Source: Rehmannia glutinosa
Taxonomy: Eukaryota; Streptophyta; Magnoliopsida; Lamiales; Orobanchaceae
Length of the DNA stretch: 64,000 bases
Reading direction: 5' to 3'
Assembly (NCBI GenBank): GCA_016081115.2
Contig: JABTTQ020001774.1
Location: forward strand, 558,001 to 622,000
Shown: positions 24,401 through 35,850 of the stretch, piece by piece
Position numbering within the stretch: position 1 is the first letter of the stretch
Layout of the letters: each line of letters begins with the position of its first letter
Made by a program: the position numbers and the translations under genes
The notes under the pieces: generated by a model
Told to the model about the DNA's origin: nothing
Database searches by the model: none
What the model saw: only the letters and a program-made list of their open reading frames with translations

Positions 24401-25227
24401 TGTTAAAGAGGAACTTTGACATGAAGGATATGAGGACTGCTGATGTAATCCTTGGGATCAAATCAGCAGAACTCCCGATGGAATTATCTTGTCACAATCT
24501 CACTATATGGAGAAAGTGCTCAAGAAATTCAATGCTTTTGATGATTCACCGTCAAAGACCCATTGATTTAAGTATAAATTGGTTGTTAATAAAAGCGAGA
24601 ACCAGTGGCTCGGATGGAATACTCACGTATAATAAGCGATCGATGTACATCACAAATTGTACACGCCCGGACTTGGCCTACCCCGTAAATATGTTGAGTA
24701 GGTTCACGAGCAATCCAAGCCATGAGCATTGGAAAGTGTTAACCAGGGTGTTAAAATACTTGAAGTATACCTTGGATTATGGGCTATACTACTCAAGATA
24801 TCCAGTTGTACTTGAAGGATATAGTGATGCTAGTTGGATTTCAGATTCGAAAGATTCTTATTCAACTAGTGGATACATATTCACCATTGGAGGTGGTGCG
24901 GTATCGTGGAAATCCACGAAGCAAACTTGTATAGCTCAGTCCACCATGGAATCTGAGTTTATAACTTTGTATAAAGCTGGTGAAGAAGCAGAGTGACTTC
25001 GAAACTTTCTAGAAGACATTCTATGTTGGAGGAAATATGTGCCTTCTGTGATGATTCAATGTGATAGCCAAGCGGCTATAGGACGGGCACAGAGCGATAT
25101 ATATAACGGTAAGTCTAGACATATTCGTCGAAGACACAATACCGTTAGACAATTGATCTCAAATGGTGTGATGTCAATTGACTACGTAAAGGCAAAAGAC
25201 AATTTGGCAGATCCTTTGACGAAATGA
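21411..25227 (+). pseudogene. Copia gag-pol polyprotein, broken
   Basis: Gag starts at 21411 (MASSSRTP) with the FDFKRWKQKMLFYL segment of plant copia gag (UBN2-type). Its zinc knuckle reads CYNRGKLNHMAKDC, with Arg in place of the second Cys (codon near 22158). Protease WFVDTGATCH is at about 22317-22346. Integrase (22740-23240) retains HTDVCD, RSDRGGEY and VVECKN, the D,D,E positions. Reverse transcriptase (23854-24480) has KARLVAKGF, MDVKTAFLNG and catalytic YADD at 24340-24351. RNase H has DASW and TMESEF, and the end is LADPLTK at 25227. Breaks are at least: stops around 22638-22740 and 23148, a frameshift near 23395, a stop near 23798, frameshifts near 24470-24600 and a stop at 24996. 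It cannot make the polyprotein. Lineage within copia is not assigned. Confidence 0.92.
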
Positions 25228-25836
25228 CTGAATCGAGATCAATTGGGTAAATTGCTAGAGGAAATGGGCTTAAAGTCCAAAAAATAAAAATAACCATCAT
25301 AGTGGTAACCCAACCATGATGACTGGAGATCCCAAGAATTTGGTTCAATGGGAAAACTAAACTATGAAGGTTATGTTGTAACACTTGGAGACAATGTTAT
25401 AACCCATCCCTATATAGCAATACCAAGTGTTGAAACACCTGCAAAGTTGTGGTGATGCTAAGTCATTTGACTTTTAATGATTCCTACACCTCGTTGAGGT
25501 TGAGTATGGCAGGATACTCGGATAGGAGATCACCTATATAAGTGAGAATGCGGGCCGCTTCAAAGTAACACTTATGAATCCAAAGTGGTGTCCATGGCCG
25601 AAACGGACACAAAACGTGAAAACAGAAGGTGTTGAGACCTTATTGTGTTTATATTATTGACTCGGTATACACCGTGGAGGAATAGTTCAAGGCATTGCGT
25701 CCACTAAGCCGCCAGTGTACCCGATGAAATTGACTACGGAAGGTTCAAAGTCATAAGCTACCTTTCCGAACGCAATATTGTCACTTGAGGACTGGTTTGC
25801 GTGTCTGCATTCATGCATACATTAATTTCCACTCAT

Positions 25837-25845
25837 GTGGGGGAT
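25837..25845 (+). other. Polypurine tract of the copia element
   Basis: gtgggggat lies directly before the 3' LTR terminus tgttgg, as expected for plus-strand cDNA priming. Confidence 0.75.
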
Positions 25846-26917
25846 TGTTGGAAATTTTGGTTTTGATAAAGTGGGTGCCGACCCGACTTTGACCAAATTT
25901 CCGGTAGCTAAATATTTAATTATGGAGGATTTAAATTATATATATTTAATCTACGTTCCGAGTAGATATTCGTAGTATTTTTTATTTCTCAAAATCGAAT
26001 TTTGGTGAGTGAGAAATTAATACACGAAGGTAGCCACATAAATGAACATTTTGTAAAGATTATGTAAATGGAGATGAAAGGTTTTTGCCTTATCCCACAT
26101 GGAATACAAATCATTGTTTATCCTAGTTTATTTACTAGAAGATGTTATATGTTGTATAAACTATAACACAAATGGATGATCACAAATGGGCCACACGCGC
26201 GCACCTGCCCGGCCCGGCCTGGGCCTGGGCCAGGGCCTGGCCTGGGCTTGGGCCTTGGGCTGGCCCAGCCCTATTGGGCTCGGGTCCAGGTCCACTAAAA
26301 TTTTGCCACTCGAAAATGGGCTTGGCCCAGATTCAAGTGATTGTTGGACTGTTGAAGCCCAATGAATCTGGACATTGTAGGTGTCCAGATTCGTGTCACT
26401 GTTGGAGTTGTAACTCCTGCAGTGGTGGTCACCTGAAGTTAGCCCACTACCTGACTGTTATGTAGTAGTGGGATGTAACACCTTGGCTGTTACAAGTGAT
26501 CTAATGCCCACTACCCAGTTTTTTCTCCTGCAGGTGGAATGGTTGGCTATTTATACATGGTTGTGCATTGCAGTTTAATACACTGAATTCTTTCTCCATA
26601 AAAAAGCATACACTCATCTTCTGCATTATGCACTAAGTCCAGCAACCAGTCTTCAGCACATTTCTAGTTCGAAGGAGCTTCTGTGTTAGTAGTGCTACTA
26701 CACAGAAGACGTAAGCCGTTTCATCTTTGGAAGCAATACGTCAGACCGTGAGCACTAGCCGGGACGTAATTGCTTTGCGGAAAGAGATTCTTCTCGACTC
26801 GACTTTCTGAAAGTTATATTGAAGAAGTTGTAATAGCTAGTTCTTTTCTTGTAATCTTCTGTTTCTGTAATTTGTCATTTTGAAAGCATTCCCGATTCTG
26901 TACCATTGTAATCAACA
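25846..26917 (+). repeat. 3' LTR of the copia element
   Basis: 1072 bp, TG...CA ends intact (tgttggaaat ... gtaatcaaca). It is 74 bp longer than the 5' LTR, mainly because of a longer gcctgggc-type GC-rich stretch near 26205-26285 and an extra ~15 bp near 26050. A TATA-like ctatttatac is near 26547. Confidence 0.92.
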
Positions 26918-27255
26918 ATTTATGTCGACAAAAAATAACCTATATATTTTAAAAATCTAAATAACTCATTATATAGGTTATATGGGTTGTATGAGTTCAA
27001 TATGAGAATTATGTTTCATACATTTGATAATATTTAATATTCAATTATTATACTAATAACATATTCAATCAATTAAAAATATTATAAAATGCAACATAAT
27101 AACAATATAATCGGGTCAAATGGGTAATTCGTGCTCTTTCATATTAACCCTAACTCGATGTGTATTATTATTCATGTTAATCTGGTTCGACCCAATTATG
27201 ACCCCAACTTGCTTATAACATATTATGTTCGTGTTGTGTTTTTGTATCATTTCAG

Positions 27256-27533
27256 TAGAGGCATCAACGGGCCGGGCCGGCACGCCGGGCCAAACAAAAA
27301 AATTAGGCCAGTTGTGCCGGGCCAAACAGTATTTGAACCTCCATTTCTGGGGCCCAGCCCACGAAAATGCACTAAAAAAATCGGGCCACTAGGGCCGGCC
27401 AATTTTTCGGGCCTAACTGACCGGGCCAAAAAAGCCCAACTCATTTCGGGCCTCTAAAATTAGAGCCCAGTCCGGTGCTTTTATCGGGCTGATCGGGCCA
27501 GCCCATCGGGCCGGGCCGAAATTCACAGCTCTA
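27256..27533. mobile_element. Small GC-rich hAT-like MITE
   Basis: 278 bp of gggccggcc-rich sequence starting tagagg and ending agctcta. The 8-bp flanks catttcag at 27248-27255 and 27534-27541 are identical, so this is a clean hAT-size insertion inside the larger hAT-like MITE. No coding capacity. Confidence 0.82.
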
Positions 27534-27639
27534 CATTTCAGCAATTGCCACCTGTAAACTAATGTAATATCACTGAACTGGTGGGTGATGGGTAAATGTG
27601 TTATACTGTTATATGACTTTTTAACCCTGAAAAAATATA

Positions 27640-28355
27640 CTAGAACCTCGATAATTTAATATTCGATTAATTTTAATAACATTTTTTTGATCGGTCCCGA
27701 CTCGCGGAGAACGTGCTAAATAATTCTTTGTTAAATTTATAAGATAATACATATACGAGAATTCATATAGGTACCATGCAATTTATATATTAATAAATTC
27801 ATATTTACATTTATGATTAATCTATAAATATTTCATAAAAAATGATTCAATTGTTATTTGTTATTTGTTGAAATTGATGTTACATAGAATCTGTTCTCAT
27901 ATCTTATTTTTGTCAAGTTAATAAGAAATTTTAATATGGTTTTCTTGCATCTCAATAAAAAATTACTCAATGTCATTGTTGTTAAACTTCCCTTTGAGAA
28001 GGGGAACACAATAGATTTATTAGTTTCAACTTCACAATTCATATATCGCCCTCGATTAACTGCTCGTTGGTCAGCAACTATGCAGTTTTAGTATCTATGC
28101 AGTTGTATAATACCTGCATTGCAAGGTTGAATTTTTTGATGATTTGTTTGTTGGCAAGAAAAAATTCAATTGTTTGCAGTCATTCGATGGTTTTAAGAAG
28201 AACATGATAATTATCTACAAACAAGTTATTTAATTTCTAGCTACGACCCATGATTTGATAAATTAATAGATTATTAATTTATTAATTATTAAATATCTCA
28301 CTAAATTAGTATATTCTAACCGTCCCGATATTATTAATTTATAGAGATTTAACTG
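27640..28355. mobile_element. Pogo/Tigger-like MITE
   Basis: The left end ctagaacctcgataattta and the right end taaatttatagagattt-type sequence (reading gttaaatctctataaatta on the other strand) are imperfect inverted repeats. TA dinucleotides flank the element (27638-27639 and 28356-28357), as for Tc1/mariner-pogo elements. The words gatcggtcccga near the left and accgtcccgata near the right extend the inverted similarity inward. The interior has no intact transposase. Confidence 0.65.
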
Positions 28356-28357
28356 TA

Positions 28358-29037
28358 CATATGTTCTTCAAAAATAGTTTCATTCCTTTGCACGAATTAC
28401 AGTTCAACTCTATATCAGGATTTGGGTCGACCTGATCCCAAATCTTTTGAATGATGTACTTGTACATGTAGCAAAGTGCGATTAATTGCCGCTACTTAAC
28501 TAAGATTTATGTGTCTTACATGTTACATGTGACTCAACACCTACATGGCTACAATTACACGCTAAGTTCTACACTAAACGAGTTATGTGGCTTTTGGTTT
28601 CCCACTCATATTCATATACAACTAATTCCTTTTCAAACTCGATCAGATTTTAAATGTCGAAGGCTTTTACATGGGTCCGTTCCAACCACCCTAACTTATA
28701 TATATATATATATATGAATTTGAGTCCAATGGGAGATAATAGGGGAGATGACACACGTACTGGTATGGGATCGACCTGGGTCAATTGTCTTTCCACTGGA
28801 GCACAAGGTTGATCCCAACCACCCTAACTTATATCCTATTACAAATTAACTTTGTGACTCAATATTTAAGCTCAATATAATCGTACATAATTCGAGCTCA
28901 ATCCAAACTTCCAACAAAGGTAGATCATACAAATGAATTGTTATGATTTGGTGCTACTAGGACAAAGGAAAATATATACGAATCCATGCATTATTCAAGA
29001 AGCACATTATTATATATGAGAAACATAGCCTGAAGGC
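28358..29037. other. Intergenic DNA
   Basis: No gene seen. A (TA)n run is at about 28697-28714. The 18-base phrase ccaaccaccctaacttat occurs at about 28681 and 28817, flanking ~120 bp; whether this is a target duplication or a local repeat cannot be decided. Confidence 0.4.
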
Positions 29038-29051
29038 TGAAAATGCAAGTT

Positions 29052-29470
29052 TTTTTTTTTTTGTTGATAACTCAGCTTCCAGGCTTACGCCTGACTATGC
29101 CTGAGGACAACAGACTCCGCTCCTCATTCATTGCCGCCAAGGTAAAACGCGGGATGTGCACGATCGACCGTGTGTTTTGACAGTGGTCTGGCGACGTACA
29201 ACAGATCCTCCAGGTAAAGAGAACAAATTATGTTCGACCCCAATCTACTAATAACGATCTCTCCCGAATCGAACCCACACGGATGCTATTCAAGAGATGA
29301 GTTCCCACGAAATCTTCACCACTCGCATATGCCCTTGGGAGCAATTTGATGGAGTAGGGATATGAACCCTGACCTCCACCCCACAAACAATTTGATGGAG
29401 CAGGGATTTGAACCCCTGACCTCCATCCCACAATTGCTTGTGGTGGCCAGGTGGGCTAAGCCATCTGGTT
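29052..29470 (-). mobile_element. tRNA-derived SINE with doubled box B segment
   Basis: On the minus strand it begins with accagatggcttagcccacc, with a box A-like tggcttagcc, then box B ggttcaaatcccc, then a second copy of that segment with ggttcatatccc, and ends in an A-rich tail (T run at 29051-29062 on the plus strand). The 14-bp flanks tgaaaatgcaagtt at 29038-29051 and 29471-29484 are identical, as expected for L1-driven insertion. The length of 419 bp is long for a SINE because of the internal duplication (about 29340-29385 and 29390-29432). Confidence 0.85.
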
Positions 29471-29484
29471 TGAAAATGCAAGTT

Positions 29485-31484
29485 ATATGTAGTGACAATT
29501 GACAAATAAGGTCCATAACTAGTAAAGAAATGATAGTATTGCAGCTTTGATCAGGAGGCATGCGAGGGCTAAAAGCACAAGATAGATCCTTTCACGCCTT
29601 TCATAAGATTGGCATTTCTTGGCCTGCAATTCTAAAGATTTTGTGAGAGATCCTATGGAATTTTTCTTTTTTCTTTTTACATTAATATGGGATAAATATA
29701 TAATGTGAAGGAACATTGAAATTCAGTTCAAATTTTAACTTCTTTTAATTTTGATCATTTAATTACAAAATTGACTAACATTTTATAAGCTTTATCCATT
29801 TTATTTTATTCGAATGTTTCAACAACTTATTTCTAAATAACATAAGAACTTATACGCTTTTTCAAATCGAATTTGATATGTGTGCGGGTCAAAGCTCACT
29901 GTCCTATGTAGAAGTTGTTCCAAGGTTTTTGGTGGGTTCCATGTTTTATTCGTGCATCCTTAAATTAGGATAGGAAACGTGGTTAAAGTGTAGACTTTGT
30001 CGACTATTAATTGTATGGGATATTGGGAAAGTTGATTTGGAAAGCAAATGGGTTCTTGAGAAAAGTGTTGGTGACTCGTGATATGGGCAAAGAGGCAATT
30101 TACATGTAATACTCTGCTATTCATCACGGTTTTTAAAATTTGGCCGATGAAATCTTCAAAAATAAATGGCGTTTTTTATTCTATTTTCTTTAAATCAATC
30201 ATTCTATTTCATACAGTCGAAGAACATTACATTTGATAACATAATCAAAATTGTAAGACATATAAAATTATAAACATGTACAAATCTATAATATAGAAAT
30301 AGTTTAAACATATACATATATAATTGATTCAGTAAAATCAAAAAATCGCAAAAGCGCGCGTCTGTCACTAGTCTTCGGTGATGAGTCATATGAATTTTTG
30401 CACAAAATTCTACAATGTGAAACTGAAAAGCGTCACAATGACAATCTTTTGAATGAAGTACAACCATTGGAATAAAACACCACTTATTAAAAGAAAAAAA
30501 CTCCATTTATCAAGGGACATGAACTCCTATGGGAAAGACTTCGATAGTTATCATAAAAGGAGAAAGATAAACAAATAATAAAAAAATAAGTAAATCAATA
30601 TTTCTTCCCACATCCTCCCATGGTGGGAAGATGAGATAAGAAAAGAAAAAAGTAAGGCGACTAAAATTTTGCTAGAGAGAATTTTTATGGTCCTAAACTC
30701 CTAATATTTCTATTGTTTCTATATTAATGTGTGATTGATAAATGGGATTTTGAGTTAGTGTTTATATATGATGGATGAAAATGGTAATTCTCCTATTTAA
30801 TATCCATCAAAAGATCTATCAGGAAATACCCATTTTATAAGAGGAGACACGGATCTTGACCCGCCCAAATAGATCAGTTGATTGTGATTTCTTAGAAGCA
30901 CATTAGATCTAGCTGACAATAGTACACTGGATGCTTTAGGATGATGTCATGTGTCATCATTAGATTTATCACATGTGCCAAGATAATTTATAAATAGAGT
31001 GTTACAAAGTATTCACTATAGTTATAATAATTAACTTTTTACTTCTTACACTTGCTAGTTTTTACCTTAAGATCTCGATCTGACTTAAGCATCAGAGAGT
31101 GTTAGATGGGGACGACCCCTACTAGCTTGATGTGCTCTATTTAGCAGGTTTCCTTTCTATAACCAAATGGCCTATTTGACCCCGATACGAAGGTAATCAT
31201 TGATCAAAATCAATATATATGTATTTGAGTGAAGCTCAGACCGTTTATAATATAGAACCGTAGAGCCGTAATAGCTTTTAGGCTATTGAGGTGGCTCCCT
31301 AGGGTCCCCATATTAGTGAATTTATGTTAAGGTCCCAAATATAGTGAACTTAATAGTTTTATTAATTTAGTTATATATGTGTGTATATTCGACTCAAGAT
31401 TCTTCTCATATTAAATATATATATATATATATGGATTGGTTCAAATGAGACCACATCCCCTAAATGATACAATAGGGACTTTTA
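29485..31484. other. Intergenic DNA with a decayed LTR-like piece
   Basis: AT-rich, no gene supported. Around 30860-31145 there is LTR-like sequence: a TATA box tataaata at 30989-30996, and about 90 bases downstream the segment gacttaagcatcagag (31082-31097), which recurs in reverse at 19209-19224. An (AT)n run is at 31415-31433. Confidence 0.4.
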
Positions 31485-32738
31485 TGTTAGTCCAAGTGGC
31501 TACGGTAATCTAGAGGGGGATTGAATAGATTATGCCGATTTTTCGATTTGTGCCTGCTTTTTTGAATATAGAAACAATAGCAAGAATGTAAGTGCGGGAA
31601 AATAAACAACACTCGATGATTTATAGAAGTTCAATCCACCTAGGGTCTAATCTTCTATCACCCCGGTATATATCCGAAGTGGATTTCAAAAAAGAAAAAG
31701 AAATTTTATTAATAGATACCAAAGCTATTACACCTTCACCTTGAAGAGTACCACACTATTCTTACAACACCACCAAGAAGATTACCACAATCTTCTTTCA
31801 CCTATGAAGAGTACCATACTCTTCAACACCTAAAATCACCCAAGTGTGCTCTTACCATAAGCACACTAACAAGGATATCTTGTTTTGGATGATTGAAACA
31901 AATTCAAGATTACAACTCGATAGAAGTATACAACTTTGAAGTGCAAGTGTAATCAAGAATAAAGCCTAGTACTCAAGATGTGCAAGTGAACGACTTAAGC
32001 TAAATACAACAAGAATATGAAAGTGAAGAACAAGAGTTTTGCTTGTGTTTGTATTGCTTGTGTTGTTGTATCTTATTGCTTCAATCCTTCATCTATTTAT
32101 AGGAGAGGTCTTGGTTTTAATTTTCAGACATAGGCTCCTCTTTGGAGATTGAAATCAACAAAAAAAATGCAAATTAAATGGAGATTATAGCTGTTAGAAG
32201 TCAATCCCTTAAACTCATGAAAAGTTGTCTGCTGCTCAACGGATAGTTCGCTGATACAATATTAGGTCGATCGGTTGACCATAAACAAGAAATTCAAATT
32301 AATACTTGAAAAACACCCTGTTGGACCGGTCAAGGAAGTGCTGGACCGGTCGACCAGAGGTTCGACCAGTTGGCCCCCTGTTGGACCGGTCCAACACCCT
32401 TGAATTTCAATACATAAAGTTCTATAATACATTTTGAACTTCAGGCACCGGTCGACCTATGTCAACCAGTCGACCTCAACCCAAATTTCTTCCATCTCTT
32501 TTTTATTTCAGAAATTAAACTTTTAGGTACGGGTTGCCCTCTAGGGCGACCGATTGACCACGAAACGGAAGTGTTGTCCAATTTTTGTCAAAAATAAACT
32601 TCAAGAAATACTTCGAATAAATAGTAAAAATATTTTAAATCGATTAAGATTATTTGGACAACATTTAGGGACATTGTTTTGGTGAAAATCTCAGTTAAAT
32701 AAAATCATCAAAATTACGATAAAAATATTTATCTAACA
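31485..32738 (-). mobile_element. Solo LTR of a SIRE-type copia element
   Basis: 1254 bp, reading TGTTAGATAAATATTT... to ...GGACTAACA on the minus strand. The first ~30 bases resemble the LTR start of the SIRE element at 45565 (TGTTAGGAAATTTAT, then TTTTGATGAT). The 5-bp flanks tttta at 31480-31484 and 32739-32743 are identical, and no internal region is present, so it arose by LTR-LTR recombination. The interior has repeated gaccggtcgacc words (32320-32480). Confidence 0.85.
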
Positions 32739-32743
32739 TTTTA

Positions 32744-33288
32744 TTGTCCATTGATTTAAAATTTTCAATGGTCCAAATTTCATCTCATTTTTAGGATAGT
32801 TGAGAGATTGACGCTGTAACTAAGGGTAATTGGGTAAATTCATTTTTTCCATAAATTTTATTAAGGGTATTAATGTAATTCAATATTTAGTTTTAAGGTA
32901 AAAAATCTTACCATATTTGTTTCCCGCGATTTAAGGGTGTCAGTTTTCTTTTGAAAGTTCACGTCTTCTCAGTTTCTTCTCTGATATTCTTCATGCTGAT
33001 TTATACAATCCTTTCAATCTTTTGTTGCTGAAGAAAAACCCTCTTGAACTGCTCATTATTTGTGGAAGTGACTGAAGTCGTTCGAAAGAGTTTCTCTAGG
33101 AGTAAATATCAAAGGTACGTCTGTTTGTGTTTAGGTTTTGATTTTGTTGTAATTCTTTTTTTCCTCTTTCGTTCACAGATTCAACTTTTTTGTCTGGTTC
33201 AATGTTCTCCCTTTCTTGTTTTGAAATATTAAACTGGATTTTTGTTATTTTAAATTTATGTTGCTATGTCTTGAGTTTTGTTTTTTTT
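32744..33288. other. Intergenic DNA with promoter/leader-like sequence
   Basis: No conserved coding region. tttcccgc, an E2F-type site, is at 32920-32927, followed by a CT-rich leader-like stretch and a good splice-donor sequence (aaaggtacgtctg, near 33110). This could be the first exon of a decayed gene or the leader of an unrecognised transposon. Confidence 0.3.
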
Positions 33289-33930
33289 TTGTTATGAAAT
33301 TTAAACTTTGGATTCAAAATATCATAAGGTTATAGTCAAAGGTGTGTTTTCAGGTACATGAACTATATAAGGCCTGGAAATTTCATTTTGGTCCTCAAGT
33401 TTAGTATTTTATACTTTGGTCCCTCAAGTTTAGTAAAATTGTTTTCTTAGATTAAAACACTTGATTTTTGAAATACCTTTAAAATATGTATTTTCAAGTC
33501 CCTATTTAAAATTTCAAAATTTTAAATGTAGGGCTGGTACAGTTTCGAATTTGGCACTTTAACCCTTAAACTCCAAAATTTTACAAACTAGTCCTTGGGC
33601 TTCCAAGGGTTGATTTATTTATCTCCAAACTTTTGAAACTTTATTAAAATGTCTAAATATAATTTTTGAACCTGAGTACAGTCCCAAATTTTGAAATTTG
33701 CATAGAGGTCTCTTAGGTTTTATTTTCTTGCAATTAAGTCCACCAATTTGCCATTTTTGCATTTTAAGTCCAAAAATTCAAATTTAATCAATTAAGCTCG
33801 ACTTTTCCAGGTTATAAGGCAAATAATACATGAATAAAAGGTTCATGAACATGCATATACATCTCATCCAAGAACTCATCAAATAAAGCAATAAATTGTA
33901 CATGCATGCACCAAAATTGCAATAAATAAT
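33289..33930 (-). repeat. Isolated fragment of the chromovirus LTR
   Basis: 642 bp nearly identical to 38146-38791 inside the chromovirus 3' LTR and also matching 63083-63690 in the 5' LTR. It begins at ttgttatgaaattta and ends at aataaataat. Neither end is an LTR terminus and no target duplication is visible. I count about a dozen differences from the 3' LTR copy. Confidence 0.9.
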
Positions 33931-34647
33931 TATGTGGGTTAGTTTTTCAATCTATTCGTATTGTTGATATCTGGAATTTTTATGAAGTTATAAGTAGTCG
34001 GTTACTGTAAACTGAATATATATGATTGCATATTTAAGTATTTTCTTATGTATATTTATGGTTATAAGGATCTATAAGGATAAACTCTGTCTTTTTCTTG
34101 AATATCCCAACTTTTTTTGATATTCTATTATGATATTTTTATAAGGATAGATACTGTATTTTTTCGGGGGCAGGGGGTCATTTTTAAGTTCTGAACTTTG
34201 GAAATTTTTACGTGGGAGACATAAATCGAAAACAAAGCATGGAGGAAGAATGTGTAGTTATGATTTATAATGTTAATTTTTTATCCTGAATATTGCATGT
34301 TTAGATTAATTATATTGCATATTTATATCATATTTATTGAATATTGTGATTTTTGGTTAATAGAGTGTAGTGTTATTATAATGTTTGAGTGCACCGTATA
34401 ATTAGTTTGTTTAATGTGAATATTTAGTTCATACATATTGTAAATAGTTTTTCTTGAAGGCTATAGACTTCAAATTTATTAGTTATATTCTACTGTATAT
34501 TTACCCATTTTTCCATGCATAGTTAGATGAATTTCAATGCATAATTAATATGATTATTATGCATAAATAGAATATATATATATGATGCAGTGTGCAAACT
34601 ATTAATGCAGTGTACTATATATAAATATGCAGTATGAGTTAAATAAA
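33931..34647. other. Intergenic DNA
   Basis: AT-rich sequence with no gene or classified repeat that I can support. Confidence 0.4.
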
Positions 34648-34676
34648 CTAGTCTTTTACCCGTGCGATGCACGGGT
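34648..34676 (-). mobile_element. Helitron-type 3' terminus
   Basis: On the minus strand a perfect hairpin (acccgtgcatcgcacgggt, 34676-34658) is followed after a few bases by CTAG (34651-34648) and then a host T, the standard Helitron 3' end. The element would extend toward higher coordinates. I could not place its TC 5' end, so only the terminus is called. No Rep/helicase coding sequence is nearby, so it would be non-autonomous. Confidence 0.6.
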
Positions 34677-35814
34677 TTATATCTGTAAGGTCTATGTTTG
34701 TACTGTTACATGCACATTTTTCTAATACTTATGTGGATTATATCACCTGCATTTAGGGATGGGGAACCATCCCCATTGGTAACTGAATAGAATGGGACGG
34801 GAAATCCCTAGTTAATTCGAGGATGGGAACGAGATGGGGATTCTCTGCTTCTCTAGAATTAGATAGATGGTATTTATATCCCCATCCTTCTTCCCCGTTC
34901 GGATTAGATAAAATGGGGATTCTCCGTTCCCATCTCCATTCCCTGAATATGTATATTGTATTTATCTATTATTAATATTTATTTTATTTTATTAATTCTA
35001 AAAATTAAACCAATAATCTTTACAATTTTACTTGTTCTTATTCTTTATTTTACAAATTATGGATTTCTGTTATCTATGTTTTTAAAAAGAAATAGTGATT
35101 AAGTAATTTTCAAAAATAATTAAAATATAAAAATAATTAATTTGATTATAAATCATACGATTAAACAATAAAAAATAAATTATGATATCTTATAAAAAAA
35201 TATCTTTAAATCTGAAATATTTGGTTGTGTGAGTATAAATTGTATCTATTTAGAAAACATGTTTATCAATTATCTATAACAATGTAAAAGTTTGAAAAAG
35301 TTTTAACTGCCCAATGTCGAATTTTATTAATGCCCCAATGCTGAATATTTAATAAATTGTATTTACAATAAATAATAAATTCATTTCAAATTCTAATATT
35401 CTTTGGGGTTTAGAAAACTGAACAACTGTCAAATTTATTAAAGAAATTAAATAAAAACCATGTTTTATATTTAGCAACGCATTTTTAAAGGAAAATGAAA
35501 CTTTTCCAAAAAAATAAAAACTATTTTATTTTTATATATACACATATATCAAAAAAATTATCAAACAAACAAATTCATAACTAATTCCAAATGTTTATCT
35601 TTGAAACTTGAATATCAAAAAATACATTGATAAAAATAAAAAATAATTTCTATTAACACGAAAAGTACGTTAATATAAACTATACATTGATAAATAAAAT
35701 AAATCTTAATTTTAATCTTATATAAATATATATAATGCTATGTATGGATATATGTGATATATGGATTTTGGATATATATTTTGAGACATTTCTTCAATTA
35801 AAATAGAGTCTGTC
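34677..35814. other. AT-rich DNA, possible Helitron interior
   Basis: No gene seen. At 34750-34950 there are gggatgggga / tccccatcc words reminiscent of degraded hAT MITEs. The rest is very AT-rich. Confidence 0.35.
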
Positions 35815-35850
35815 GGATTTTTAGCGTTTTCTCCATAGTAAAAATATTTT

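Larger units (their letters stand above)
20386..26917 (+). mobile_element. Ty1-copia retrotransposon, 6.5 kb, defective
   Basis: Two direct LTRs flank a gag-pol region in copia order (protease, integrase, reverse transcriptase, RNase H). The 5-bp flanks atttg (20381-20385) and attta (26918-26922) match at four of five positions. The LTRs differ by substitutions and by indels, the largest in a GC-rich stretch, so the insertion is not very recent. Each coding domain is broken by stops or frameshifts. Confidence 0.93.
20225..27556. mobile_element. hAT-like MITE split by a copia element and a second MITE
   Basis: The left end is taggggtggcaatt and the right end is aattgccacctgta, an inverted pair. 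Flanks aactaaag (20217-20224) and aactaatg (27557-27564) form an 8-bp target duplication with one mismatch. Excluding the copia element at 20386-26917 and the MITE at 27256-27533 with their target duplications, the host element is only about 0.5 kb: AT-rich with aacccga/gggtcaa words and no coding capacity. Confidence 0.75.
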
